From a virus: DNA of 24,737 nucleotides. The translations under genes were made by a program, and so were the position numbers. Below, in pieces: positions 7,726 to 16,658 of this stretch (positions within the stretch are counted from its first letter, which is position 1; every line of letters begins with the position of its first letter). The stretch spans positions 1 to 24,737 of IMG/VR virus record IMGVR_UViG_3300048121_000225. One strand, 5' to 3'. The notes beneath the pieces are model-generated. The model was not told where the DNA came from, ran no database searches, and worked only from the letters and a program-made list of their open reading frames with translations.

Positions 7726-10616
7726 TATTCAATATTACCTAATACTTTAGTTACTTCAGCCTTACTTCTTTCTTCAGGACTAGTAAATACATCTAGGCTT
7801 GAATTAATTTCTTTTGTTGTTTTAATTTCATCTAATAAAGACTTCATATCAAATATGAAATATTCACCATTATGAATCAATGGCTGTAATGTTCCATACT
7901 CATTTAAGGTTGCAACTTGATATTGTACATTTCTATTTTGCACATCTCCACCTGTAAAGGCAGTAGTGTAGGGAACAAGATAAGCAACATTTTTAACTGT
8001 TTGAATAGCTTCTTTTGTTTTCTTTCTTCTCAATGGCTCGGCTATATCTCTTAATTCCATTCTAGCCATTAAAGATTCTGATGTATCTGTACCAATTCTA
8101 AATGATGATGCTCCAGTTCTTTTACCTACAAACTCTTCATCCGCAATACCTAATTCTTCTTGTATAGTAGAAACAGAATCTTCAGCATCTTCTACACTAT
8201 AGGTTGTATTATTTAACATTACATCATCAGGTAATTTACTATTAATTAAATTTTTAATCTGTTCTCTTTTAGCATCATCAGGAACAGTATTAGTTAATGC
8301 ATATCTACTCCTATCTAAAGATGTGGAATGAAACACATCTACAACTATGCCTTCTGTTTCACCATAAACATTATCTCTAATCTCGTTCATTAAATCATCT
8401 AATGTTTCTTTTTCTATACCCAGTGACATACCTATTTTAGCAGCTTCATCAAGGTCTTGTATTTCAAATGTCTTGTATCCTAACTTAGCTAAATAGTCTT
8501 TTGCACTATTAACTTTGTCACCATATCTTTCATAATTAATTTTAGGTGGATTTGTTTTGTTGCTATTAACTTTATTAATTATATCCACAAGTTGAATTTG
8601 ATCGTTGGCACCAGTTCCTTTAATATCAAAAAAAGATGTTTGACCTTGTGCTAAAGAATACAATTCTGTTACAACAGATAATGTTTGATTAACCTTAGTA
8701 GACATACCTCCTAAAACTAAATTATTTTTAGAAGTTAAAGTATTACCAGTTCTTACTTGAGAATACCTACTAAAAGCTGACAATAATCTCATTGCTTCTT
8801 GATTATTAGTAATACGACCATCAGCTAATGCACTCATACTTTTAATTAATGTTTGAGGCACAACTGCTTTTTTAATAATGTGATAATCTATTGATCTATG
8901 ATTATCATCATTTTGTGGATCATATGAACCATCTTTAAAAAGATTTGGGTTAGTTATCGCAAATACATTATCAACTATTTCTCTATCTTTTTTGCTTGAA
9001 GTGTCAAAAAGATCATTATCAATATCTTTTATTACTCTATCAGTTTCTCTTATCTGTGTATTGTTACGAGCATCAGCACCTGATTGACTAATAACTTTAT
9101 TTAAAACATCTTGTATTGCACCTTGAGTAGATGATTTATTTATATGACCACGTTCAGATATATCATTAACTAAGTTATAAAACTTTTCTTCGCCTTCAGT
9201 AAGAGATATGTTTTTACTAGGATTGGCTACCTTTGCTATAATTTTACCAAGACTTTGTGCGTTATTTATTATTTCCCCACTTTGAAAAACCTTTCTAACT
9301 GTTTCTGTTAAAACCAGTTCTTTTATTGCACCTGCCTGTTTTAAACTTAAATTTACAAAACCATTACCTTTTCCATACTTTTTAACTAGTTCAGGATCTT
9401 CGCTTTTTACACCTACAGCATTATCTATTCGATTATAAAATTGAGTAATTTTATTAATGTTAATGTTACCAGTTTCTACATATTCACTAGCCAAATCATC
9501 TGTTTGTAACTCAAGTGATTGTGTAAATTCTGTATAATTAATTTGCGTTTGTGGATCTTTTTTTCTTTCTTGTTCAATTTTATTTTCTAATTCATCTTGT
9601 TGATTTTGCTTAACTCTTCTTCCTGATTCTATATTAGAAACATTACTAGAAACTTGTCTTGCTTCATCAACAATTATATCTATATTAGATCCTGATTCTT
9701 TTTTAATTAAATCTAAGTTTTTATAATCATCAGCGTTTAATTCTTTTATTTTTACGCCTGCGTTTAGATACCTTACAGCACCTCTCATTTGTGTAGTGTC
9801 TTTATCTGTTGAAAAACTTTTTAATAACCCTAAAGGTATTGCTGTTTGTATATCTCTTTTTTGATTATTGTATTGCGTTCTTGTAATTCCAACACCATTA
9901 CCATTGCTGTAGGCAGCATCTAAATTATTTAATAAATCGATTTGCACACCTTTTAATGACTTTAATTCATTATCAATATTATCAAATGAATATATTTGTG
10001 TAGCTTCTGCACTTAAATCTCTTGTTGAATTACCAATAATTTCTATTGTATTAAAACCTTCTTCAATAAGGTTTTGTTTATTTTCTTTTAATGCCATATC
10101 AAAGAAGTGTTGAGTAGATAACTTAGCTACACTTTCTCTAATTTGATTTACATACTCCCCACCACCAAGATTAGTTATTTGTTTCTCATACTCAGGTATA
10201 AATGTATCTATTTTTTCTTGAAACTCTGCTGATGTCTTTGATCCAAGCCTAAGTTTATTTATATTTTTGTTAACATCATTTGCTAAAGCAATTCCATACT
10301 TCTTTTTTAATAAAGGCTCTGCTGTTTGTTGTGCAACTTTACTTAAAGAAGTGTCTAGTTTTTGAAAATTAAGTTGATATTGACCTGTGCCTACACCTAA
10401 CTCATCAACTATTTCTGTTCTTGTTGGTAAAGACGATACATAATCTCTGCCCTTTTCCATTTCTTTTTCAGTGGCTTCTTTAAAATACATAGTAGCTAAA
10501 TCACCAGAAACTCTTGATAAAGTTTGTGCAGCTTGTATCGCACCTGTATCTACAGGCACAACACCTAATGGTCTGTTTACAAACGTAGTTTTTTTAGCTT
10601 TTAAAAATTCTACCAT
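7725..10616 (-). CDS. Internal virion protein, T7 gp15-like by position
   Basis: This 963-residue, mostly helical, charged protein sits where T7 has gp15 (internal virion protein C). It lies between a small gp14-like protein and a very large gp16-like protein. In T7, gp15 is part of the internal core and the ejected DNA-translocating conduit. No catalytic motif, signal peptide or membrane segment stands out. Residues about 1-60 (MVEFLKAKK to FKEATEKEMEKGRDY) resemble the start of many podovirus core proteins that I recall. The assignment is from synteny, size and composition. TAATG overlaps link it to both neighbours. Confidence 0.72.
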   Translation of the reverse strand: MVEFLKAKKTTFVNRPLGVVPVDTGAIQAAQTLSRVSGDLATMYFKEATEKEMEKGRDYVSSLPTRTEIVDELGVGTGQYQLNFQKLDTSLSKVAQQTAEPLLKKKYGIALANDVNKNINKLRLGSKTSAEFQEKIDTFIPEYEKQITNLGGGEYVNQIRESVAKLSTQHFFDMALKENKQNLIEEGFNTIEIIGNSTRDLSAEATQIYSFDNIDNELKSLKGVQIDLLNNLDAAYSNGNGVGITRTQYNNQKRDIQTAIPLGLLKSFSTDKDTTQMRGAVRYLNAGVKIKELNADDYKNLDLIKKESGSNIDIIVDEARQVSSNVSNIESGRRVKQNQQDELENKIEQERKKDPQTQINYTEFTQSLELQTDDLASEYVETGNININKITQFYNRIDNAVGVKSEDPELVKKYGKGNGFVNLSLKQAGAIKELVLTETVRKVFQSGEIINNAQSLGKIIAKVANPSKNISLTEGEEKFYNLVNDISERGHINKSSTQGAIQDVLNKVISQSGADARNNTQIRETDRVIKDIDNDLFDTSSKKDREIVDNVFAITNPNLFKDGSYDPQNDDNHRSIDYHIIKKAVVPQTLIKSMSALADGRITNNQEAMRLLSAFSRYSQVRTGNTLTSKNNLVLGGMSTKVNQTLSVVTELYSLAQGQTSFFDIKGTGANDQIQLVDIINKVNSNKTNPPKINYERYGDKVNSAKDYLAKLGYKTFEIQDLDEAAKIGMSLGIEKETLDDLMNEIRDNVYGETEGIVVDVFHSTSLDRSRYALTNTVPDDAKREQIKNLINSKLPDDVMLNNTTYSVEDAEDSVSTIQEELGIADEEFVGKRTGASSFRIGTDTSESLMARMELRDIAEPLRRKKTKEAIQTVKNVAYLVPYTTAFTGGDVQNRNVQYQVATLNEYGTLQPLIHNGEYFIFDMKSLLDEIKTTKEINSSLDVFTSPEERSKAEVTKVLGNIE

Positions 10617-11098
10617 TAACTAAATATTCCCTGCTTAGAAGATGGATTTGAGGTAAGTTTGCTTGCAGTTGAAAATCCTTTTAACAAAGAACCAAATGCT
10701 TGATAGCGATAAGCCCTTGCTAAATTATTACCTTTCATAATAGCCATTGATTGTGCTAAACTTCTGTTTGCTTGTTCACCTAATAACTGCACATTTGCTC
10801 TAGCTACTTCTGTAGATGTTTCCTTTCTTGCTTTATCTATTATTTTACCAAGACTTCTATCAGTGCCTATATCTCTACCGAGAACACCTGCTAAAGATCT
10901 GTTTGTGCCTATAAATGTATTAAGGTTTGACATACGGATATTATGTTCTTGTAATGCTTGTAATTGAGCTTGTTTCTTTTGTGTTTCTATTTGTCTAGCT
11001 CTTAAAGCAGCTTCTCTTTTGGCAGCCTTTGCTGCACTTCTTGACCCCATAAACTGAAATATTGTTGAGCCTATAGCTAATGCTGTTGTTGGTTCCAT
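10616..11098 (-). CDS. Small internal virion protein, T7 gp14-like
   Basis: This 160-residue protein lies between tail tubular protein B and the gp15-like protein, the T7 gp14 position. It starts with a short hydrophobic segment (TALAIGSTIFQFMG), then an Ala/Lys/Gln-rich helix (about residues 20-55, AAKAAKREAALRARQIE) likely to be a coiled coil. This pattern is usual for internal virion protein B in podoviruses, which in T7 inserts into the outer membrane during ejection. It overlaps the upstream stop and the downstream start by TAATG junctions. Confidence 0.75.
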   Translation of the reverse strand: MEPTTALAIGSTIFQFMGSRSAAKAAKREAALRARQIETQKKQAQLQALQEHNIRMSNLNTFIGTNRSLAGVLGRDIGTDRSLGKIIDKARKETSTEVARANVQLLGEQANRSLAQSMAIMKGNNLARAYRYQAFGSLLKGFSTASKLTSNPSSKQGIFS

Positions 11099-13362
11099 TA
11101 AAATGCCACCTCTACTATCATACCATTAATTTGAAGATCCAAAGGAAACGACTGAGATACTGTTACTCTTGGATCACGACTGTAACCTAACATCCTAAAC
11201 TCTTCCTTACCTGTAACTGCTACCCTATCTAAACTCATATCATCTGTAACATTTCTAATAATAAGATCTCTTGTTGTAGATGTATCCTTTGGCCCTGTAA
11301 CACTTACTGCAGTTGTTTCAAATAAATCTAATACAACTTTAGGAATCTGTCTAGGCTCACCTGTCAATGGGCCACCTTGTATAGCTGCATCAATAGGTAG
11401 TGTTTTAATTGTAGGAGTAAATGCATAACCAATATAGGCTTGTGTAATACCACTCTTTACAGAGGATGCATCTATCTGACCACCTGATATAGTAAACTCA
11501 CCAAGATAGTCATTACCATTTGTAGCCTTAACCACAGCATCATTAGCAAAATGTGACGTAGCCAAACCTGTAAATACACTAGCACTTCCTGTAAAACTAT
11601 CACAGAAGTCCATAGGCATATCATCTTGGAACTCTTCTAAGAAATACTTAGTTGTGCCTGATCCATCATCCCTAGCTGCAACAACAAACAATCTTTCATG
11701 TACAGAACATATACTATGCCATGTTCCTTGTGTATTCCATAATGCCCAACCTGCTTTCTGATCTCCTCTTACGGAGTAAAAGACAGCGATTGTTCCATCA
11801 TTATTTATAAGAAAGGCATAAGATTCACTTCGATTCAAAGCACCTTTAATAGATGTCATTTGTACTGGATCTAATATTAGATGTGGTGCAAGTCCTGATA
11901 CAGCAACAGAGGTATAAGCTGCTTCTGCATCTGTAAATAGAAACTCTCTTAATGCACTACCAGTTTTCTGTATAAACAAAGTAGCACCATCAAACACACT
12001 TGGCTTTACAAATGAAGCACCATAAGGTGTTTGTCTGCGTATCTGTGCATTAGCAGGTGTAACTGGTTTATCAACTGGTGCTTGCACAAATAGTTCTGCA
12101 CCTGTAGTAAATACCTGTAAATCTCTGTTAGATACTAAATGTCTTATAGTAAATATCTCACCTACGTTTGCTGTTAAGTCTATAGCATCATCATCTTCTG
12201 CATCACCAATATCAAAGTTAAAATACTGACCAGACTTACTACCCCATATACCATCAGGTTGTGCTAGTGTGCCACCAAACCATAACCTATTCTGATGAAA
12301 TGTAACTGCAGCAGGATAACCTCTTAATGCAGAATAACTTTGCTCTTGCCATTCAGATGTAGCTGCACCACTAATTATTCTTGGTGAGCCACCACCTATA
12401 GCAGTTGATGATGCTGTATTACCACAATCATACTCATAACTATTTTCATCAATAACTGTAATAGTATGTGTTCCGTTTATGTGGCTATTTGTTATACCGC
12501 CTAATGATCCTGCTCTTTCTACAGTAACAGATGCTCCAGTAGCAAGTCCATGTAAAGCATCTGTAACCTTAATTATACTAGAGTTTTCTATAGTTTCCAA
12601 AGAGTCAATGGGTAACTGTCTTCTAATAGCTCCATGTAAAGTTCCTGTAGCTGTAGTTGCATTTGTCACTGCTGTTATAGTGCATCTTGTTTCTCCTATT
12701 AACAAATTTACACCTACATGATCTGCAGTAAAATAGTCATCTGATGTAGTCAATATTGTACTTGCAACACTTACACCTGTTGAAGAGGAAGATATAGTAG
12801 TGCCTAATGCTTGAAATGGAAAATATGGCTGATATATTTCATTCCCATCTCTTGATTCATCAAAGTTAAATGTACTAACTGCAAATGTTGTTAATGATGT
12901 TCTTGTAAGCAATCTAATCATAAATGTTTGATGTGCTATAAACATAACATCACCTTGCTGTGCAAAGGTAATCTCTTCAAGGTAAGGTGCGGCAGTTGTG
13001 TTTACTAACCAAGACTGCCCAGTAATTGATTGTATAGAAGATATATCACCAGTAGTAGGGCTTATCTGAAATATCTCTATCCTAGTATTGCTAAATGCTA
13101 TTATATATTTTTCATCATCCGAAAATATAAAAGGTTCTATTCTTACTGATTGTCTAAGATCTGATGAGTGTGCAGGATTACTACCAAAGTTTGCCCATCT
13201 CTTTGTACCTGTTCTCTTTTTCAAGCCGCCTTCTGATCGTATAAAGAAGTTGCGAACTTCTTCTGCTGCGTTTGTGTAAACCTTTGTATCTGTTCTTGAT
13301 GTTAATGATGGGCTTACCTCTCCAAATTGAAAGTTATTTAATGGCACTCTTACTCTAGCCAT
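11098..13362 (-). CDS. Tail tubular protein B (T7 gp12-like)
   Basis: This 754-residue protein follows tail tubular protein A and has the size and opening typical of podovirus gp12 nozzle proteins: an N-terminal NNFQFGEVSPSL, then NAAEEVRNFFIRSEGGLKKRTGTK. Near residues 350-390 it has YPAAVTFHQNRLWFGGT and WGSKSGQYFNF, motifs I recognise from this family. It forms the nozzle of the short tail, through which DNA leaves. AGGAG lies 6 bases before the ATG, and the upstream stop TAA directly touches the start. Confidence 0.92.
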   Translation of the reverse strand: MARVRVPLNNFQFGEVSPSLTSRTDTKVYTNAAEEVRNFFIRSEGGLKKRTGTKRWANFGSNPAHSSDLRQSVRIEPFIFSDDEKYIIAFSNTRIEIFQISPTTGDISSIQSITGQSWLVNTTAAPYLEEITFAQQGDVMFIAHQTFMIRLLTRTSLTTFAVSTFNFDESRDGNEIYQPYFPFQALGTTISSSSTGVSVASTILTTSDDYFTADHVGVNLLIGETRCTITAVTNATTATGTLHGAIRRQLPIDSLETIENSSIIKVTDALHGLATGASVTVERAGSLGGITNSHINGTHTITVIDENSYEYDCGNTASSTAIGGGSPRIISGAATSEWQEQSYSALRGYPAAVTFHQNRLWFGGTLAQPDGIWGSKSGQYFNFDIGDAEDDDAIDLTANVGEIFTIRHLVSNRDLQVFTTGAELFVQAPVDKPVTPANAQIRRQTPYGASFVKPSVFDGATLFIQKTGSALREFLFTDAEAAYTSVAVSGLAPHLILDPVQMTSIKGALNRSESYAFLINNDGTIAVFYSVRGDQKAGWALWNTQGTWHSICSVHERLFVVAARDDGSGTTKYFLEEFQDDMPMDFCDSFTGSASVFTGLATSHFANDAVVKATNGNDYLGEFTISGGQIDASSVKSGITQAYIGYAFTPTIKTLPIDAAIQGGPLTGEPRQIPKVVLDLFETTAVSVTGPKDTSTTRDLIIRNVTDDMSLDRVAVTGKEEFRMLGYSRDPRVTVSQSFPLDLQINGMIVEVAF

Positions 13363-13950
13363 TTAACTTCTCCTATTTGTTATAAACCTTGATGTTGATA
13401 ATCTTCTTGTAGTCTGTTGTTGTGAATCAAGATTTCTTGCTTTAGCCATAAGCTGAGTGCCTTTAGCTTCCATTACCTGCATCAACCCATCATCTCTTGC
13501 TATTGATGTAGCAAATATAGATGCTAATGCATACTCAACTGCTAAAGAAAAGTAACTAGGCCATGTGTCTTCTGTGGCTCTGTATGTATAATCAGCAATT
13601 AAAGTATCTTGTGTTGTGGAATCAGAGAATACTTTATCTCCATATACAGTATATTCTATTAATCTATCATTTGTTGTAACACCATGTAACACTAAAAGGT
13701 CACTTGGTAATTGATGTGCGATAGCAAATCTACCAGTAGGCACATCTGTTAATTGATTTAAAACTGCTTGCTCTGTAGCAAATCGCCATCTTGCTGAAGA
13801 AAGTGTTGCTCTAACTGTGTCTTCATACATATTAGATGCAACTAAGGCTTCCGTACTTGCAGTATCAAAAGATGTAATAGGCTCTGATCCTATAAGAACT
13901 AATGCCCTTGATGCTATATCTATTGATGAATTTGCTGCAGTACTTGTCAT
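13363..13950 (-). CDS. Tail tubular protein A (T7 gp11-like)
   Basis: This 195-residue protein has the gatekeeper signature near its start (residues about 9-30, SIDIASRALVLIGSEPITSF), typical of podovirus tail tubular protein A. It sits between the portal/connector ring and the nozzle (gp12). Further family-like features are SARWRFATEQAVL (about residues 51-63) and HQLPSDLLVL. It lies immediately before tail tubular protein B, as in T7. Unusually, no Shine-Dalgarno site precedes the start: the 8-bp hairpin and T-run at 13951-13977 occupy that position. Confidence 0.9.
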   Translation of the reverse strand: MTSTAANSSIDIASRALVLIGSEPITSFDTASTEALVASNMYEDTVRATLSSARWRFATEQAVLNQLTDVPTGRFAIAHQLPSDLLVLHGVTTNDRLIEYTVYGDKVFSDSTTQDTLIADYTYRATEDTWPSYFSLAVEYALASIFATSIARDDGLMQVMEAKGTQLMAKARNLDSQQQTTRRLSTSRFITNRRS

Positions 13951-13977
13951 AAAAGATTAGGGGGATTGCTCCCCCTA
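13951..13977 (-). terminator. Intrinsic-terminator-like hairpin between capsid and tail genes
   Basis: TAGGGGGA (13958-13965) and TCCCCCTA (13970-13977) form a perfect 8-bp stem with a TTGC loop. Read on the minus strand, ATCTTTT follows and the ATG of tail tubular protein A comes directly after. A strong stem plus a short U-tract fits a leaky intrinsic terminator that lowers tail gene expression relative to capsid. T7 has its terminator at the equivalent place, between gene 10 and gene 11. The T-run is only four bases, so termination is probably partial. Confidence 0.65.
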
Positions 13978-13980
13978 CTC

Positions 13981-14244
13981 CTAATCTGTGTCAGTTACTG
14001 TAATTGCAGTACCATCTGCAATATCAACAACAGAACCAGTGTTAGATAAAACAACTGATAAAGCGATTGTAGGTGCATCACTATCGTATACGATAACTAA
14101 GTCACCAACATTCATCATACCTGCTGCATCATTAAAATAACCAGAGGCACGGACTACTGACAATGCATCAGTACTTGAGTAGTACCACATATTGTAGCCA
14201 CCACCACCTGCCATGCGTGTTAATCCAGTCGCACTATAAGCCAT
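13981..14244 (-). CDS. Small probable head decoration or stabilising protein
   Basis: This 87-residue protein lies directly downstream of the major capsid gene. It starts MAYSATGLTRMAGGGGYNMWYY and continues with a Val/Ile/Asp/Thr-rich, probably beta-structured half (NVGDLVIVYDSD, GTAITVTDTD). I recall similar short proteins next to capsid genes of other podoviruses, usually left as hypothetical. Its size, beta-rich composition and position suggest a capsid decoration protein made in amounts close to the capsid protein, since the hairpin comes only after it. The function is inferred. Confidence 0.7.
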   Translation of the reverse strand: MAYSATGLTRMAGGGGYNMWYYSSTDALSVVRASGYFNDAAGMMNVGDLVIVYDSDAPTIALSVVLSNTGSVVDIADGTAITVTDTD

Positions 14245-14255
14245 GATCTATCTCC

Positions 14256-15071
14256 TTATGAGTTGTTGTCAAGGACTTCATAGATACCATTGTCATCTAT
14301 GACAGTAGCACCCATTGACATCATTGAAGTTGCTAAGTGTGAAACTTTCTCAGGTACATAATTTAACTCAGTAGTTACATCTGCACCAATACCTAGACCC
14401 ACAGAAGAAGTGTGGTAGCCTATGTTCTTACCTGCAGTAACAGCACTAGTTGAGAATACCTTAAATCCTAAGAACTCTTTCATAGACATACCACCTGCAT
14501 ATGGTAGGTTTTGCTCTCCGACAAAATCAGATGAAGCAAACTCTGTGATAAGGAATAAGTCAGCATATCCTTTTGGATTCATAGCTAAATATCTTCCACC
14601 ATCTTCAGGTATATCTGCAGCACCCATTGTTTCAAACAATGAAAGCAAGTCTGCTTTTTCTAAAGCTGAACCTGTGTCATGTATTTGTGTTGAGTTTGCA
14701 CCTGCGTCCATTGCAGTGATAAGTAACTCATCAGTCTTACGACCTAGAGCAGCAGCAGCAGATTGTGCTACAGCTTGTCTTTCGTCTATGTTTGTCTTTA
14801 ACTCATCCAATTTGTCAATGTACTCTGCAGCATAGTAGTCTGAGAGTGTTACATCAACTGTGGTGTGAGTTAATTCCATTGGTGTAACCATACCATTTCT
14901 TGATTTGGTTGAGGCAGAACCAGTACCAATCTTTTGGAAACGTACTGTACTTCCATTCACATTACTTACAGTACGGACAGTATTTCTTAATTTACTACCC
15001 ATTCTTTGATAAGCTAGATGAACTTCAGTTTCAAACTGCCTAATAAAGGCTGTATCAATTGTATTAGCCAT
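14256..15071 (-). CDS. Major capsid protein
   Basis: This 271-residue protein follows the scaffold and gp13-like genes. It has a strong ribosome binding site (AGGAG, 7 bases before the ATG). Its composition and motifs (FETEVHLAYQRMGSKLRNTV near the N-terminus, VTLSDYYAAEYIDKLDELKTN around residue 75-95, LNPKG-like AMNPKGYADLF near 163-173) fit a compact HK97-fold capsid protein of the podovirus type. It is shorter than T7 gp10A (about 345 residues), which is usual for several marine podovirus groups. No protease gene or cleavage site was seen. Confidence 0.88.
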   Translation of the reverse strand: MANTIDTAFIRQFETEVHLAYQRMGSKLRNTVRTVSNVNGSTVRFQKIGTGSASTKSRNGMVTPMELTHTTVDVTLSDYYAAEYIDKLDELKTNIDERQAVAQSAAAALGRKTDELLITAMDAGANSTQIHDTGSALEKADLLSLFETMGAADIPEDGGRYLAMNPKGYADLFLITEFASSDFVGEQNLPYAGGMSMKEFLGFKVFSTSAVTAGKNIGYHTSSVGLGIGADVTTELNYVPEKVSHLATSMMSMGATVIDDNGIYEVLDNNS

Positions 15072-15104
15072 GATTAGATCTCCTGTTTAAAATTAAAATT
15101 ACTA

Positions 15105-15146
15105 ATTTCCAGTTATCCGTCTTTAGCTTCATCTGGTTATCCGTTT
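15105..15146 (-). promoter_or_regulatory. Spaced direct repeat in the capsid leader
   Basis: The 81-base gap upstream of the capsid gene is one of the few real gaps in the late operon. It contains GTTATCCGT twice (15112-15120 and 15136-15144, 24 bases apart), then an AT-rich stretch and the capsid ribosome binding site. A capsid-specific promoter or activator site is possible, but no convincing -10/-35 pair is visible. Confidence 0.3.
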
Positions 15147-15152
15147 GGGCCA

Positions 15153-15686
15153 TCAGCTTATAACAGGCTGTTCTTTATCCTTTAACAAAAATTTATTGTC
15201 TTTGCAACGTATAAATCTTAAAACCTGATAACCATTGATCATTACTGGCTCTTCTAGGATAGTAAATCCTAAAAAATCAAGCCAATCTATAGTTCTTGTG
15301 TGGTCTGCAGGTACTACATTTTCTAGTTGATAATATTGTTTTTGGAAGTAATCTACTACTTTTCTACTCCAAAAAAGAAACTTTCTTGAATGATCTTCAA
15401 TACGATAAGTGCCTAATGCCCATATCTTTCCAATCATATGTTCATAAACAGGTGTTACACCAAACATCATAGCAGGTTTGCCATCTAATATAACTGTGTA
15501 AGTTTCGGCTTTATTCTCTCTAAAACCTGCCATTAATGCACGAAAGGGAGTAGCACCATGTATCATGCACTCCCTTACATCTGTATCTCTTAAATTATCC
15601 TGTAAATAATTAATGTGAGATATATCTGCTTCTACAATGGATTGCCCACTGTAGACACCACTACCCATAAAGTTTTTGGAAGTCAT
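15153..15686 (-). CDS. T7 gp13-like GNAT-fold virion protein (DUF2833)
   Basis: This 177-residue protein matches the pattern of the phage T7 gp13/DUF2833 family (PF11090), an acetyltransferase-like fold. Residues about 88-141 carry KIWALGTYRIEDHSRKFLFW, then a YYQLENVV segment and IDWLDFLGFTI, and a final GYQVLRFIR strand. T7 gp13 is needed for normal virion assembly; enzyme activity has not been assumed here. In T7 the gene lies after the nozzle gene, whereas here it sits between scaffold and capsid. The first ATG is preferred because AGGTG lies 6 bases upstream; the in-frame Met7 has no such site. It overlaps the scaffold gene by 26 bases. Confidence 0.75.
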   Translation of the reverse strand: MTSKNFMGSGVYSGQSIVEADISHINYLQDNLRDTDVRECMIHGATPFRALMAGFRENKAETYTVILDGKPAMMFGVTPVYEHMIGKIWALGTYRIEDHSRKFLFWSRKVVDYFQKQYYQLENVVPADHTRTIDWLDFLGFTILEEPVMINGYQVLRFIRCKDNKFLLKDKEQPVIS

Positions 15687-16404
15687 TATTCACCTGATCT
15701 ACAAAGCCTCTATCTCTTCTAGCAGGATCATAATAACGTGGATCTCTCATTCTAGCCTCAACGTCTTCTTGAGTCAGACCTGCAGGAACAGTCGCTTGAT
15801 TTGAAATTGTTGTGCTTTGCATTTGTTTCTGTATATATTCTACAGCCTTAATACCTTCTGCAGAAGTACCTAGTTGTGCTATTGCATCTTGCATTTCTGT
15901 CGGAAAAAACTTTTGCAAAAATAACTGAGCAGACTCAACTCTTTGATTAGCATTGTCACCTAGTTCTTGTTTAATCTGATTTAAATCAGGCTGTTGTGCC
16001 TCTTGATATTCAGCAAACTTATTTACCCAATGAGAAAACTCTTCTTGAGAATATCCGTTTTCCCAAGCATACTCTGCCCATTCCTTAAGAAGTGGATTAG
16101 TTGCAGCCTCTTCTTCACTTAATACTTCAGGTATTTGATAGTCACCTGCACTAGCAGGTCTTTGTGAAAAGGCTTCTTCTTCTAGTTTCTCTTGTAGTTT
16201 TTTTTCTATTTCTTCTTCTTTTTGACCTATCTTAGTAGATAACTCAGAATAAGATTTAGCTAAATCTTCAGGTGTCTGAAACTTTTCAGGCAACCATTCA
16301 GGTCTAGTTGTGGTATCTGCTACAGCTTCCGTAGGTGGGACTGTGGAGGCAGAGGTATTTTCTACAGAAGTTTCTGTAGCAGATTCTTGTGGTGCTTCAT
16401 TCAT
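15661..16404 (-). CDS. Capsid assembly scaffold protein (T7 gp9-like)
   Basis: This 247-residue protein is strongly acidic and rich in Glu and Gln, with a low-complexity N-terminus (SATETSVENTSASTVPPTEA) and a coiled-coil-like stretch (GQKEEEIEKKLQEKLEEE). This is the usual look of podovirus scaffold proteins, which fill the procapsid and leave before DNA packaging. WLPEKFQTPEDLAKSYSEL near residues 38-56 is a motif I recognise from such scaffolds. It lies between portal and capsid as expected. Its start overlaps the upstream stop as ATGA. Confidence 0.85.
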   Translation of the reverse strand: MNEAPQESATETSVENTSASTVPPTEAVADTTTRPEWLPEKFQTPEDLAKSYSELSTKIGQKEEEIEKKLQEKLEEEAFSQRPASAGDYQIPEVLSEEEAATNPLLKEWAEYAWENGYSQEEFSHWVNKFAEYQEAQQPDLNQIKQELGDNANQRVESAQLFLQKFFPTEMQDAIAQLGTSAEGIKAVEYIQKQMQSTTISNQATVPAGLTQEDVEARMRDPRYYDPARRDRGFVDQVNNDFQKLYG

Positions 16405-16658
16405 TTCTTTGTCCTTTGTGCGTGATTGATTCGTTTAACAATAAGGGCAACAAGATATCGCTGCCCTTCTAAATGCCTTAGTTCGGCATCAGTTATATTA
16501 GGCCCTGCTACTGCATCTACAGTAATGGACTTAAGGTATTGCAACACACTCTGACCTACAGGTGTATTGAATAATGCTAATGTATCTTGTGATAATTTTT
16601 CGTCTTGTTCACGAGGTCGTTGGTATCCATCAACCCCCAAGTATTTCGGCTGGGCCAC
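16401..16658 (-). CDS. Small Bbp19-like protein between portal and scaffold
   Basis: This 85-residue protein overlaps the portal gene by 29 bases and the scaffold gene by 4. It contains LSQDTLALFNTPVGQSVLQYL and then AELRHLEGQRYLVALIVKRI. This pattern (F..P.G..vL..L, then a GqR.lv..I helix) resembles the Bbp19-type structural domain found in other phages near capsid genes. The comparison is from memory. It is likely a minor head-assembly protein; the role is unknown. Confidence 0.7.
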   Translation of the reverse strand: MAQPKYLGVDGYQRPREQDEKLSQDTLALFNTPVGQSVLQYLKSITVDAVAGPNITDAELRHLEGQRYLVALIVKRINHAQRTKK

